The notes under the pieces: generated by a model
Told to the model about the DNA's origin: nothing
Databases searched by the model: none
The model's input: the letters and a program-made list of their open reading frames with translations, nothing else
NCBI GenBank assembly: GCA_029953675.1
Contig: JAMWBK010000010.1
Location: 310,001 to 374,000, forward strand
Direction of reading: 5' to 3'
DNA from: Rhodosorus marinus
Lineage: Eukaryota; Rhodophyta; Stylonematophyceae; Stylonematales; Stylonemataceae
Length of the DNA: 64,000 bases
Made by a program: the position numbers and the translations under genes
Shown here: positions 35,636 to 47,897 of the stretch, piece by piece
How the letters are laid out: each line of letters opens with the position of its first letter
Position numbering within the stretch: position 1 is the first letter of the stretch

Positions 35636-36645
35636 TCAAGCAATCTTCGAGGACAGCCGCCCGCGAAGAATTTTAACGACGGCAGCTCTGATTCTCTCAT
35701 ACACGAGGAACATAAGTGCCGACGTCAAAGTACTCTGTGCGAGCTTCACGCCGATTCCTTTGTACCAAGCCGGAAAGCCCTCTTCTTTGTACAGCCGTTT
35801 CAACAAGCTCAGGGTTCCGACGGAGCGTTCCTAGATATTATTAGCCAGAGCAAGACTAGTTTAGAAAACGTGGGAAGGCGCTTCGTCCAGGTAGCGAAAG
35901 CATTTGCTCAAGTTTCTCAGCTACTTACAGAACTTTTCCTTTCCGCACGGAGCCGAGATTGAGCCACTTGAAGCGGGTAAGATATGATCGTCGCGCAGAT
36001 TTTTGCAAATGCTCCGAGAAGGAACGCCTGGAACGCGGTTAACGTGTTGGAAGGACCAAACTTATTGCGCAAGAGCCTGCTTTTTATGCTCTCATATACG
36101 GTGAAGTGAATAGAAGGATTGCAGATTAGGATAAGCGAGGGAATGAGGGAACCCCACAACGTCCCAAGTCCCTCTTCTCGTGCAATTCTCATGACAGTGT
36201 ACAGAAGACCTTGGTATTCTTCATCCCGTCCCATTCGTCGTTGGAGCTTCAGCCTTGTATTGGCCACCCACAGGGGCGTGGTCAGCAGCACATTTACAAC
36301 AGCAGCGAAAGCACCGATGAGCAGGTTCCCAACCGGATTCGTTGGCAAGTCCCGTAAACCGAGCTGTACCTTTACAACCTGCCTAGTCGCATGGTAGCTG
36401 TAAAAATAGGTCATATTCGACGCCATCACAGCCTCCATGTTCGGAATCAAACCCCTGTACATTCCCTGTATCCCTTCACTCTTCACCAGCTCCGTGAGTT
36501 CCTTCGCCGTCTTCCCATTATCAGAATTCTGCAACCTCGTTAACAACAAATCCAGCGGATAAAACACAAGAGTCGCTACCTCAGCTCCTGCGGCTCCAGC
36601 TAGGGCATGTGTCAGTGCCGATATTGACAACAACCCATCCTCCAT
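35636..36645 (-). CDS. Mitochondrial-carrier family protein, peroxisomal nucleotide-carrier-like
   Basis: Two exons, 36645-35929 and 35830-35636, encode about 303 residues with the three-repeat carrier fold. Signatures: YPLDLLLTRLQNS, TPLWVANTRLKLQ and YPLQVAQSRLRAE. The TPLWVxxTRxK second repeat and the first-repeat YPLD are characteristic of the peroxisomal adenine-nucleotide/NAD/CoA carriers (yeast Ant1, plant PNC/PXN, human SLC25A17). These import ATP or cofactors for peroxisomal beta-oxidation. The start ATG at 36645 precedes the first helix closely, as usual. The donor GTAAGT and acceptor AATATCTAG are phase 0. The exact substrate is inferred. Confidence 0.92.
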
Positions 36646-39600
36646 ACCTCTCCACCAAAATTCTCACAACACCCCCTCCCCCCCCTCCTTCCAAACACTC
36701 CCCCCAACACACGCGAAACAAAGCAATTCCGGTTGTGACCACGTCTATAATGGACCTCTCACCTCCAATATATATTCATCAAATAAAAAGAGGAGAAGCA
36801 GAAGAGGTTCAAGCACGACAAAGTCAGCCAATAACCCTTTCACTAGGCAGTCTTTTCTTCTCCCCAAAGGTCATTAACAAACGCAAAACGAACTGGTAAC
36901 CACCACAAAAAATCCATTTAAAATTAACCAAAAAATCCAATATGCAGTCTATTAAATCTCCGCTTCCAGACCTCGTCCTCTTCGCGAGGAATTAAGACAA
37001 ATTCTCACCCTGAGGCAAAGTCATACGTGTTCTTTTTGTTTCAGGGTTACCCGTCCCTCTCGGGGTTTTAGGTGAAGAAGGGATGGCCTTGGTTGTGAAA
37101 CTGAGGTTTTGATCCGTGGCAGTCCTTGGTTGAACCTTTTTTCTGTTTCTTTTTAGGGAAAGCCGCAATTCAGAATGGATCTGTTCATAACTATGGGTTC
37201 GTCGTCCCCGACGGTCATGAACCCCGTGATATTTCTGTTGCCTGGCCATGTTTGACTTTCGACGTGCGTGTGTGCTTCTGTCGGATGTCAGAATCATGTC
37301 CCTGGCCTTGGTCCGCAAAATAATCTGCTGGTTGGTGTCCTTTGTACCAGCAGTATGAGGGTCGCTGTGTTTGCGGACGAGGCATTGTGCTTTCTACCAT
37401 GGACAAGCAATTTTTGCCCATGGTACAGATGGGAGCGTGAATACTAATTTTAGTCTGGTAGGTGGCGTGGCGTCGTCTATGGATGCAACATGGACGGCGA
37501 TTAAAGAAGGCTCTCGTGTTCTCGAGTTTTGGTCCGTGGTCTTTCACAATTTGAGGACACAACGACTGCCGTATTTAGTGTGCGTGAATCCCCAGACACG
37601 CAACGGAACCATCCGTCCCTATGGGCTATCGCTCTAAGGTATTCTTCACCCTTGTTGCGTTGCATTAACCGACAACGTAGATTCCCTCAACTTTGTAGAC
37701 ATTCGACACCACGAGAACCTGAGCGTGGTCACTGACTCTAGACAACGCTTGTTGACGCTGCCTACAACTTCAGTTGTAGGAGTGACAAGTTCCTGTGATC
37801 ATCAGTAAATTCGAAACCCAGAGCTTGATCCAAACTTCTCTCGATGAGAGTGTTGACTTTCTGATCTATTGGACACCACGATGTGAGAAGTCCCGATCTA
37901 TCTCTGACTAGCCTGGAGGTACTCCATAAGCTCTTTCCACAGTACGGTCCTTGCGTTCAGACGTTTGACTGTCGGAGGCAGTCTCATCTTGTGGTGAATC
38001 CCCGGCACATGATAACCATGATTCAAACTCTGCTTGGAAAGATATCAACTGACCAGGTCCACGAAGAGGCTGCCCCCGGGTTGGAAAACCCATCCATATT
38101 GAAGCAAAGCCGGTCTAGCGAAAGCCTGCGTAGAGTAGTGAAAGGATCTGTCAAGAAGTCCCGCTTCCGAATACCTTTTTCGTTGGGAATGTGCCTGATC
38201 TGGCCATGTCTCTTCGAACGAAACCCATTCCTATCTTACCGACTCTCTATACTTGCACTTGCAATCCGCCTCTGATTAGAAGACATTCCATTCTGCGCCT
38301 GACGGACAGTGTTTCTGTAATCGCTTTCTAATTGGTTAAAAATAATGAAAAGTAACCAATCATCTACCATATGCTAGTCTTTGTTTGAAAATTTAATATT
38401 ATATTACATATATTAAGCAATAGATACTCTAATACGGATGATATTTCTTATTGAACGAACAGATTCCGCACACCTTCTCAGTCGTTATAAATCTCATCAT
38501 GTGGACCAATGGTATCACAGTGAAGCAACTTGCAAAATCGATAAAATTAGGTCCTGCATTGAAAGAGGTTGAATTGCGAATATGAACTGGTCGGGGGAGG
38601 CGGGCAGAGGTGGTAGATTGAGGGTGGAACGCTGACAGGATCTCCTCTTGTTTCGTAGATTTTAAGTGATAGTTGCAACTCACATGCGCGTCCACAATAA
38701 AATGACATCTAGCAGTGAATGTTTTGATCGACTGCTTACTCCAGGTTAGCGAGTGCGGGACATCATTATTACGACACCTACCGATTTGGGGAACGCTGTT
38801 GGTGACTTGTAGCAGAGCAGTGTTCCTAGGTGTCCCCCTAGACACCAAGTTTGTCCCGTGTTTGCAATAACACGCATCAGAATCCTTGTAAGAACATATG
38901 CTAAGACGACGGTTCTGTTGTCCATTGAGGACTTGAAGCCTCTGCTAAATTGGGGAGCCTCACCAAGCAGGCCTTTTCTAGGTTACACGGAAGTCACGCT
39001 ATATATCACTAGAAACGTGATCAAGTCACAGTTGCCTAGTCTCAGACTGAATGAGCCGCTTTCCACTACAACCGGCTATTTTTTGTTTGCTCCAAATTTT
39101 TGACTAGATCAAGGACACCAATCACACAAAAAGCTCTGCGTGCTACGCAAAGCCAGGTAGTGGCCCCATGGCTACTTAAATCAATCTATACCAAGACCAG
39201 AAGATCAAAATTTAGTCCCTACTTCAACCGTTTCTTTTTCGTTGAAAAGAAAATAGATTCAATACCCCACTCATCACCCATTTTGGCCCGTGGCCAAACT
39301 GGATACGAAGTCAGTAGAACAGGCAGAAAACACCTTCGGAAAAACATGAGGCGTGCGGAACCCGCTCTGGCTTTCCCCCATCCCTTAAGTTTTTGAAAAA
39401 CAAATCAATGATGAAATCCACGACTGGTCCCCAAGCGACGAGCACGAATTTTCAAAACCTGGAATTCCTTGTATTTTTCCTCCTAATAGTGCGAATATTC
39501 TTCTATTAAACAACAATCCGTATCGCAACAGCTATCCTGTCGTCTCCACCCCTTTGTTTGCTGGAAACGACTGCCGAGGAAAATATCTGTGATAAGGTAA

Positions 39601-41705
39601 AAAATATGGTTTATTCTTATTTTCAAGTGAGAGGATTGGATTCCCGCGCTAACAGAAACGAATTCCGCCAAGCGGTGGGTAGGCAAGTTATCATCTCATT
39701 CGGAGTTTTTCTTATGTTGTTTAGACACATATATGGTATACAACATGTTGTATTGAATATAATCAATTCTTGCAAACCAAGTTAGTTTTCAATCATTATT
39801 GAGCCAGGAATATCCCGATGGGAAGCCAAGCGAATAGGCGGAATGAAGAGTTATTTTCTTTAAATAAATGTTTAAATAAATGATTGATTTCTCCTTTCCG
39901 TCAGTTACAAATCCATTCCATCCAAAAAAAAAAAAAATCATTCGGGCAAAATTGCCTCCCCTGATGGGTGTCACAGCCTCTGGTTAGTACACACATACTC
40001 GTGAAAATTTCAACTATATACATGACCTAGTTCGGGTCAATCCGGTAGTACTAAACGTTCAGTGAAAATATCAATCAGGGGTAGCTCCATATCTAGTGCG
40101 TTGTCAAGTTTAATTGGCTGGGATGCGCTTTGATATTTTGACGATTCTGCATATATAACGAATTGTTTTCCATCCATATAGATCGAATTTGATGCCTGAT
40201 GAGAATTCGCAATAGAAATTCAGGACCAGCGAAACAACGTATGGAACATAGGGGTGGTAAGGAGATGGAAGGGGGGGTCGGGTCGGGGGCTACGAATCAG
40301 TCAGTCCCTAGTTGTGTCAGAAAATTCTGCCAACAATGTAAACAGAACAAAGAATGAAAAATCTTCAAGTACTTTTTCGGCGGTTCAACCACATTCCCCA
40401 AATAGCTACAGGGTTGTGGCCAATACGCCATCTAGAAAGTCCGACATACATCCCCCCCCTCCTCTTTTCCCTCCTTTCCGATCCCCCACCCCCTCGGAAA
40501 GATCGCAACGCGGCAAACCGTTTAGCCCACAGAAAAGAGAGCAATGAACAAGGGGGGTAAACGCGGACTCGGAAAAACAAAACTCCGTAAACGTCATCCA
40601 ATATTCAATCAATATTCGGATGTATATTTCAATAATATTATATAAAATCTAAAAATTGATTGAATAGGTATTCGACGGTTAAAAGGAAGAGTTCCACAAA
40701 TGGGGTGCGTCGTCGAGGCGTAGGATGGGGATACCATTTTCATGTTGCGCTTGTTTATCAATACGAGAATGCTTAGATTTTTTATATGGTTTTTGGGGAT
40801 ACCATGAATGGTCATTGTTCAATGAAGCGGGAAGAAGGTTTGGGGGGTTGGAAAGAACCATTGCCAGTGGGAAAAGGTGTTCAGTAAATGAATTGGTCAA
40901 GAAGTGGAAGCAGGGGGGGGTGTAGTTGAGTTCCGTGTATTCATCCAAACTTCGTTTAGGAGCATTAAATACAATGGATTCAAATCTTGACGTATTGGTT
41001 AGACCGGTGAATTGAAATCCTCAGGAAGGGGTTTTAGCGCTTTGCATGGGTGGTTATCGGCACGTCTACTCGATTGGAGTTAACTCTAGGGAGTAGTGGT
41101 TTGGGGGGGAAGGAATGGAATATGGAATCAATTTTATGAGGTTGGGAAAGGATGGAATTCTGTTATTGCTGTTTTTTTTGTTTAGGTTGTTTTTGGTTTT
41201 GTGGTTTGTCTTTCGCGCCTCTCCTGTGACGTTTTCTCTTCTGCTTTTATTTTGGGCATCGTCGAGGGATACGCTAAAAAAGGTTTGAGGGGGGGGGGGA
41301 GGGGGATTGTCCCTGTGTGAAGAAAAAGCCGGTTAGATGGGTTGGTTGCCTTTTCGAATTTAGGTCGTGGAAATCTTCAGTGTTTTGGGTTGGCGCGGTG
41401 TGGGACAGGGGAAGGTTTCTAAGCTGTTTGACTGTCCTGTTGGAGTTTGGGGGAAGTAGGGTAAACTGTGCTCAGTGCATTCGGGGAGGGGAAAGAAAAA
41501 GGGTGATGGGGATATTCGGACTTGGGGGCGATGGGTGGATGCGTTGATTTGGTTTGATAGGCTGTTGGATTGGATTGTACTTGTTTTCCGGATCGGGTTT
41601 GCTGGGTGATCTGTTGGACTATTAGGGTCCTTGGCGAAGATCGTTTTGTCGACAGTGTAAAGGGGATTGTTGGTTGTGTTGTTCCTTTTTCGGTATTTGA
41701 GAAAG
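36646..41705. other. Five-kilobase gene-poor, AT-rich region
   Basis: Open frames are short (at most ~140 codons) and lack motifs. Frames at 36992-37640 (-) and 37883-38275 (+/-) read weakly protein-like and may be decayed mobile-element coding, but I cannot name a family. The rest (38300-41000) is AT-rich with homopolymer tracts; 41150-41330 contains T- and G-runs leading to the carrier gene. It is the longest non-coding interval here and a plausible site of undetected genes or relics. Confidence 0.5.
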
Positions 41706-43139
41706 ATGCTAGGATTTTCGAGACGTGTAGAGGTGAGGCGGTGTCCCCTTCGACCGCTGGAGAGACGAAGTACTGGCATGCCCCTTGCCTTCGCCTTCCA
41801 GACGACCTCCGCGGTAGAGGTTCTTGGCTCGATGGCTATTGCGTGCCGTGGACTGTTTAAGGAATTCGATAATATCGTGTCAACTCTGTTCAGCGAGGAG
41901 AATGCAAAGTATTTAGTTGCCGGAGTAAGCGATCATGGTCGAAGCGAAGGCTTGCCATCCAGTATTCTGAGTTTTCATCCGAGCCTAGTACCTGACAGCC
42001 TGTCTCGTTTATCTGATCGCTTCTTCCGTTAGGCACTGGCTGGGATTGTCTCGAGAACTTTTGTCTCCCCGTTGGAAGTTGTAGCAACAGTGAACATGTG
42101 CTCAGCCGGTAGCTGCGCCCCTCCAATGGAGCAGCTGAGGCAATTGTTCGTGACTGAAGGATTCAAGGGTTTCTTCCGCGGAAACCTCGCAAACTGCATG
42201 AAAGTAAGATATCTGACCCAAGGATTTCTTCGCACATCACTCCTGTAGACTCAAATTCGGGCTTTCTGTACACATTCGACAGGTTGCTCCGACGAAAGGA
42301 ATCCAGTTCGTCACCTTTGAGCTGTTCAAAAGACTGATATCGAAAATCCGCCAAGCTCAGGGACGAGACACGAAGACGTCGTTGCATCCAGTGGAGCGAT
42401 TAGCTGCGGGAGGTGCGGCAGGCGTCGCCGCTGCGCTAGTATGCTACCCTCTGGAAGTGGCGAAGACCCTTCTGACAACCCACCCTGAAACATATAAGGG
42501 CGTCTTCGGGACGTTGTATACGGTTGTGAGGCAGCAGGGAGTTCGGGTAAGTACAACAAAAATCTCGAGCTGAATGGAGCGCGTATGTAGCTACGTACTT
42601 GGTGCTGAGAGTCTATGTTGGATGTCGGAAACGTTTGCGTAGAGTTTGTACCGTGGACTTGCTCCTACGTTGCTCGCCATGTTTCCGTATGTGGGATTGG
42701 AGTTTATGATATATGAGCACTTGAAGCTGAGATACGAAGAGTGGACCAACAACGAACGACCCCATATCATGGTTCTGCTCAGCATTGGAGCCGTGGCTGG
42801 AGCTAGTGCTCTAACCGTCTGCCACCCGCTGGACGTGGTGCGCAAGAGGATGCAGCTCCAGGGAGTGGGTGGTAGGCCAATTCAATATAGTGGATTCTTC
42901 GACGCGATGAAGAGCATCGCTAAACAGGAAGGTGCTCCAGCGCTGTATCGAGGTGAGTTCACCTACGGTTCGGCGGGTTTCATTTCAGAATAGCCAATCA
43001 CTTTCTGAACAATTTTCTACCGACCGGTCACCGTATAGGACTCTCACCGACTTACATGAGCGTCTTCCCCTCCGCTGGGGTATCCTACGTTATCTATGAA
43101 GGGGCAAAGACCGCCTTGGGAGTTCGATCCTTCTCTTGA
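41706..43139 (+). CDS. Mitochondrial-carrier family protein, adenine-nucleotide/BT1-like
   Basis: Five exons, 41706-41924, 42033-42203, 42283-42546, 42643-42952 and 43039-43139, give about 354 residues. Carrier signatures: SPLEVVATVNMCS (degenerate first repeat), YPLEVAKTLLTTH and HPLDVVRKRMQLQ, plus KGFFRGNLANCMKVAPTKGI, the R-G-N-x(4)-K-x-A-P motif typical of the BT1/APC/CoA-carrier branch. BT1-type proteins move adenine nucleotides or ADP-glucose across plastid or mitochondrial inner membranes. The basic, Arg-rich first ~25 residues (MLGFSRRVEVRRCPLRPLERR) look like an organelle targeting peptide. Each intron has good GT/AG sites and phase. The family is certain, the substrate and organelle uncertain. 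Confidence 0.92.
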
Positions 43140-43910
43140 GGGCGCCCCCACGGGGTTCTTTTCGTTGACAGTCTCCACGCAGCGAATTAGAATTTCAAAC
43201 TATCCTCCGCAAGGACCCGATAGAGGATAGAAACGGGTTTTAGGTCGCCCACTATAAGCGGCCAACTCCTCCCCCCACCCCCCAGCCCTCCCTGAGCATC
43301 CCATCTACCTGTTTGTAATGTAGGCGCGCTTGAGAGTGAAAGGAACACGAAAGAGAGAGAAAGCTAGTTTGTTGCTGACCTTTTTTGGTTGAAATGGTGC
43401 TCAGTGACTGATCTATCGATAGATCTGAATGTAATGTGACTGGACCCGCTTGAGTCGAAGGGCGACGAGCGATGCTTCCGTTCTGTTTCTTATTCTGGTC
43501 GATGGGTATGGGGGACGGTTTGCTTAGATTGGGATGGAAGATGTTCGAATGGGCAACCGGGGCTAGTTGGGGGACGTCCTAGGAGTTTTTTTCGTTCCTG
43601 CGTTGGTCGAGCGGTGACGGATTCATACGTCCATTGTTTTTCTCTTAACAGTTTTAGTTTGGAAGCTTTTTTTGGGAGAGAGGTTGTATACATAGGGATT
43701 TTTGTTTTTGTACGACCGTCTTCTTCACTCTTAAATGCGTGTGATTGTTTGAGTGAGGTGCTCGTTTTGGTCGGTGAGGCAGATTCTCGTTTGAGGAGTT
43801 CCGCCTTTTTTTTGGTTCGGAAATAAATAGGTCTCTCGATTTTCTGTTATCCCCTCAGAGGCAGCGCTGCTCAATCGAACGCGTTGTAGCTTCTGATGCG
43901 AGGTTTCTAG
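43140..43910. other. Convergent intergenic region with 16-bp palindrome
   Basis: Between the 3' ends of the carrier (+) and NRDE2 (-) genes. No gene seen. It contains the perfect palindrome GATCTATCGATAGATC at 43410-43425. Confidence 0.6.
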
Positions 43911-46900
43911 CTACGTTGTGTCGGTTGACTTCAGGAGAGATTCTCTTAATGGAACTCGAAAGTAGATACCTTTCTCTTCCATGATTGCGGTGATGTCTGC
44001 CGCCTCCGCTCGGGACATGCTGTTGCCCAACGAGTCGAGCGCGTCAACCCAAAAGGCCTTGCACCAGGAGCAGTGAGTAGCGCCGCGTAGAAATTCCCTC
44101 CTTCGATCTCCTTCAGGGCTCAGCTCAAGCAATAGTCTCCACGCCCACGGGCTCTTCGAACCTGTTCTCGCAACGCACCTGCTGAGCATTGCGTGTGCGC
44201 GATTCCTAGCATAGATTGAGACGGTTCTCAGGGTACGTGAAGAACGAAAATTTCCAAAACTGTAACCGGCTTACCGTTCATTTAGGCTTCGTAGAGTAAA
44301 CGCGGCCACAACATAAGGCCGAGCGTTGTCAGGAGCAACGGTTGTGAGCTTGTACAAAAGTCTCCTCGAATCACTCTGGCGGAAGCTGACTGCGAGAGCA
44401 GCGTTGATTCCGAGTAGCAGTTGATCTCCAGGATTCTCCATCAGCCCCGAAACGAGAGTCCGTTTCAAGGCCGTAGTCGCTCCTCTCCCTGATTTTTGGA
44501 GGTGAGCGAAGAGCAGCACATATGCTGTGACCCAGCTGATTTCCTGTCGCAGCCCCGGGTGATTCTCAAGCAACTCCGCGGCCACCGACGCAACTGATTC
44601 GGCACCTACAGCTAAGAGTTCGAAAGACACAACAGATAGGAGTGCATCCAAGCGCTCCCCGTCGCGACAAGAATCCAATCGTTCCCTCAGCTCACGCCTG
44701 AACTTCAACACGTCTGTTCTTGATGCTGGCCCACTCTCGGCGCCGGAAATCGACGTTACAATCTTGCCCGCGGCGTCTTTGTGATTGAAGAACCTACAGC
44801 TATAGATTCGAATCAGATTACATGTCGCGACAGAGACGGGCTCAGGCTTCGTGGACATATTCTTCAGTTGCATATAAATATTCACAGCCTGCTCGAGCTT
44901 TCCTTCCCTAGTCGTTTAAGAGAAGCAGAGAATGAACACCATTTCAGAAGCCAGTACATGACTTCAAGCCCTGTTTCCTTAGACTGGCCTACCTTTCAAG
45001 CGTTCCAGCCAACGTATTGTACAATGAATACTGGTCAGGATTCCTTTTGAGAAGTTTCCTCGCACATTTTTTGGCAGCGTCGTGTCCCTCACGAACCGAT
45101 GTCAACATCACTGTCTCAGGGCCACAGAGGTTGGGCCTCAAAGCGCTGACTTCTCTAAGGATGGCGAGTGCAAAGTCAGCACGATTTGATTCCACCTCCT
45201 TGAACCGCTCAAAGTCAACGCCGTGCTTGATGAGGCCGTACAGCCTTCGAAGGAAGCTCTCAGGACTATCAAATGTGTCCAGCAGAGAAGTGGCGACGAG
45301 CACCGACGAATCCGCAGTCCAACCGCTTAGCTCAGGAAGCGGTTCATAACCTGTTCCCGATTCTCCAAAGTCCCACAGCCTCACTGCACATACCATCTGA
45401 ATCAGCTCAGCTATTAGACGTCTCAGGAACCGATCCCAAGGTGCCTTGCCCGAAGCGGCGGATGCTAGAATTATGTCTTCCATCCCGACAAGCCTCTCAG
45501 CAACTCGCAGCGCCTCGGCTATGAGCATCTCCCTCCCTGATCCCAATCCAATAGATGCAGGGTTTCTGACCGGGAGCCATTGATCCTCCTGAGCATGATT
45601 CTCATCGCCGATCCATTTTCTCACAAGATCACATGCATCCACATCCTCCTTCTCGTATGCGGCCTCTACTGCCTCCTGAACGTCTTGATACTCCTCATCG
45701 CTGCTCGCAGACCATTCGTTCTCACTGCCGGACTGGGAGTTGTCTGCAACAGATGATCCGGTACCTGCTGAATCTTCTTCCGCGCCCAGATCGCCATTCG
45801 CATCCTCCTCGTTGATGTTCGATGTATCGGCCGCGGTACCGTCCGACGGTGGCTTGATTGGGAGCGTTGTCCATAATCTTGACACCGGTGGAGGGGGGGG
45901 TGGGGGGATCGAGCTCTGCCTTATTCCCGGACTGGGAGGTGGTGGAGCAGTTGATGTCCCAGGAGGAGGAGGAGGAGGTGGTGGTGGTGGTTTCCCGGTC
46001 GACAACTGGTCGGAAGTTGGTTGCTCTCTGCCGTATCCGGAGAGTCGAAGTCTAGTTTCCACAGCCCACGAACCCCAACCCTTACCTCCCTGTTCACCAA
46101 TGCGTGGAGCACCGCTTCTCCAGAAAGCCGAAAAAAGGATTTTTTGCGCCTCATGAGACAAGGCTGCCAAGAGAACGTCACATGCATCCTGGGTCAGTTC
46201 CACCGTAGCCCAAACTTGGCGATCAAGAGCGACGGAGGGGCAGAAACACGAACTCACCTGGGCCCTGTACTTCTGGAGAAAACAGTCCATACTCAAGCAG
46301 CGCCTGCAGCAGTCCAATCGCCCGCTCTGCCTTTCCTGAGGCGAAAAGGACCCTAGCGTGTGCCATGATTAGCTCCAATCGGTCCTGAATAGGAATAAAT
46401 AAAAGCGACCTGACCGAGTCAGCATGAGCACCAGATCATCTTCGTTCTCAATCCTCCCTCATAAAACCGAGAAACGCTCCCCAATACCTCCTCTGTCTCA
46501 GGGTACGGAGCGAGTGCTTCCACTCCAGCTGTGCAAAGATCAGCCACTCTCTCAACGGAGAAGAACGAAAGGCTCGAAAGCGCGTGCCGGAGCCTCTCAA
46601 TCCAAATGACACCTACTCCAGGGTTGTCCTTGACGGCCTTTTCAAAAGCATAGTCAGCGTCACTCGCTGTCCAGCGTTCCGAAACAATCTCCAAGTATCT
46701 CAGAACCAGAGACACCCTAGATTGCTCAGCACGTGGGATCTCAGCCAGTGCCTTGGCTAGGATTGAAATCTTCCTCTCAGTCACCACAGACGCTTCCTGA
46801 AGTCCAGCGTTACTCAGCGTATCTAGGTAAGAGCAAGAAGCTTGACTTTCAGTGAAACCAGTTGAACCGTATTGGGCCAGTCAGGTGTCCAAAGCTTCAG

Positions 46901-47897
46901 TTTAGATGAGCAACGATGGAGCTCACGCAGATCGTGTCTCGCAGAGCAAACGTGACTTTGGTGCTCGGACACGTATGGATCCGTACTCGAGACAGAGGAT
47001 AATAACTGCTCGCGTCGTCTTACCTTGAAAAGCCACTAAAGCCAGCCAAGCACTGGCATCTGACGGATTTTCTCTAGTAGCCGTATTGAGCTCACGTACT
47101 CTATTCCTAGTCGATGAGATGAATTCTTCTTCGCTGTCAACTTCATCAGATGACCGTTCACCTTGCCTGAAGGAAATGAAGTTTTGACCGTCCTTCTCTT
47201 TTTCTGTATCTGACTTCCGAATGTAATGCGCGGGAGGTAGTCTGCGAGACGCTCGAGAGAAAAATCTCGCTGTGGTCTGGGAGAAGGTGCCAATATCGTT
47301 GGAAGATCTGTGGATGCGGTTGACCCGGCGGCGGTAGTATGGAACGTCTTTTGTGTATGGAGAACCGAAAGCCATGTTGTTAGGGTCGGCATTGTTGTCG
47401 ATGAAGAAACAGCGAACAGCGATCTGTCGTGAGAAATCTGCTGGTTTTGGGATTATCGCAGTTGCCGTTTTCTGTCGAGTCTCGAACAAACTCTCATCGA
47501 CCTCGATCTGTTCTAGCGCTGGACGTTCTACCCTGGCGTTCAATGACCGAATTCGATCAGTGCGCGACCTCTTCTTCTCTCTCTTACGATGCTTTTCTCC
47601 CTTTTTCCTCTTTCTCTCATGAGATCTTCCATCCCCTTTCTCCCGCTCCTTCTCCTTCTCACTTTCGTCTGCTCAGACGACGCACAAGACAAAAAACGAA
47701 AACAAACTTAGAAAACGTGGATCAAACTCATCATCAAACAAGGGAGCCTTACCCGAATCCTCAAATTTGGCCGGACGGAATGACTTGAACCTGCCAATGC
47801 CTTCAGGGGCGCTCAGATTCGATCGATCTAGTCCTCGCCTTTCGCCTCTTACTCCTACTCTTGAAGACTTGCCTTCACCAGGTATCGATGCCTCCAT
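43911..47897 (-). CDS. NRDE2-family nuclear RNA-regulation protein
   Basis: NRDE2 proteins are HAT/TPR-like scaffolds that in animals bind the exosome helicase MTR4 and in worms serve nuclear RNAi. Exons: 47897-47753, 47668-47024, 46840-46488, 46384-46258, 46214-44993, 44907-44275, 44205-43911; about 1139 residues, the family's usual size. Family features in order: DDPxN-type DPNNMAFGSPYTKDVPYYRR, ELNTATRENPSDASAWLALV, ERKISILAKALAEIP, FWRSGAPRIGEQGGKGWGSW, and the C-terminal MEEKGIYFRVPLRE. Unusual points: a proline-rich insert (two runs of seven to ten Pro) in the middle, followed by an acidic patch; a 43-nt intron (46215-46257), the shortest here; an AAG acceptor for exon 3; and tandem acceptors at exon 2 (47668 or 47671) differing by one residue. 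Confidence 0.9.

Noticed and set aside
36992-37640. Possible copia-type coding fragment
   Set aside because: Some frames look vaguely retroelement-like, but no protease, integrase or RT motif could be found.
43410-43425. 16-bp palindrome as an operator or telomerase-type site
   Set aside because: Single occurrence in a convergent 3' region; nothing links it to a regulator.
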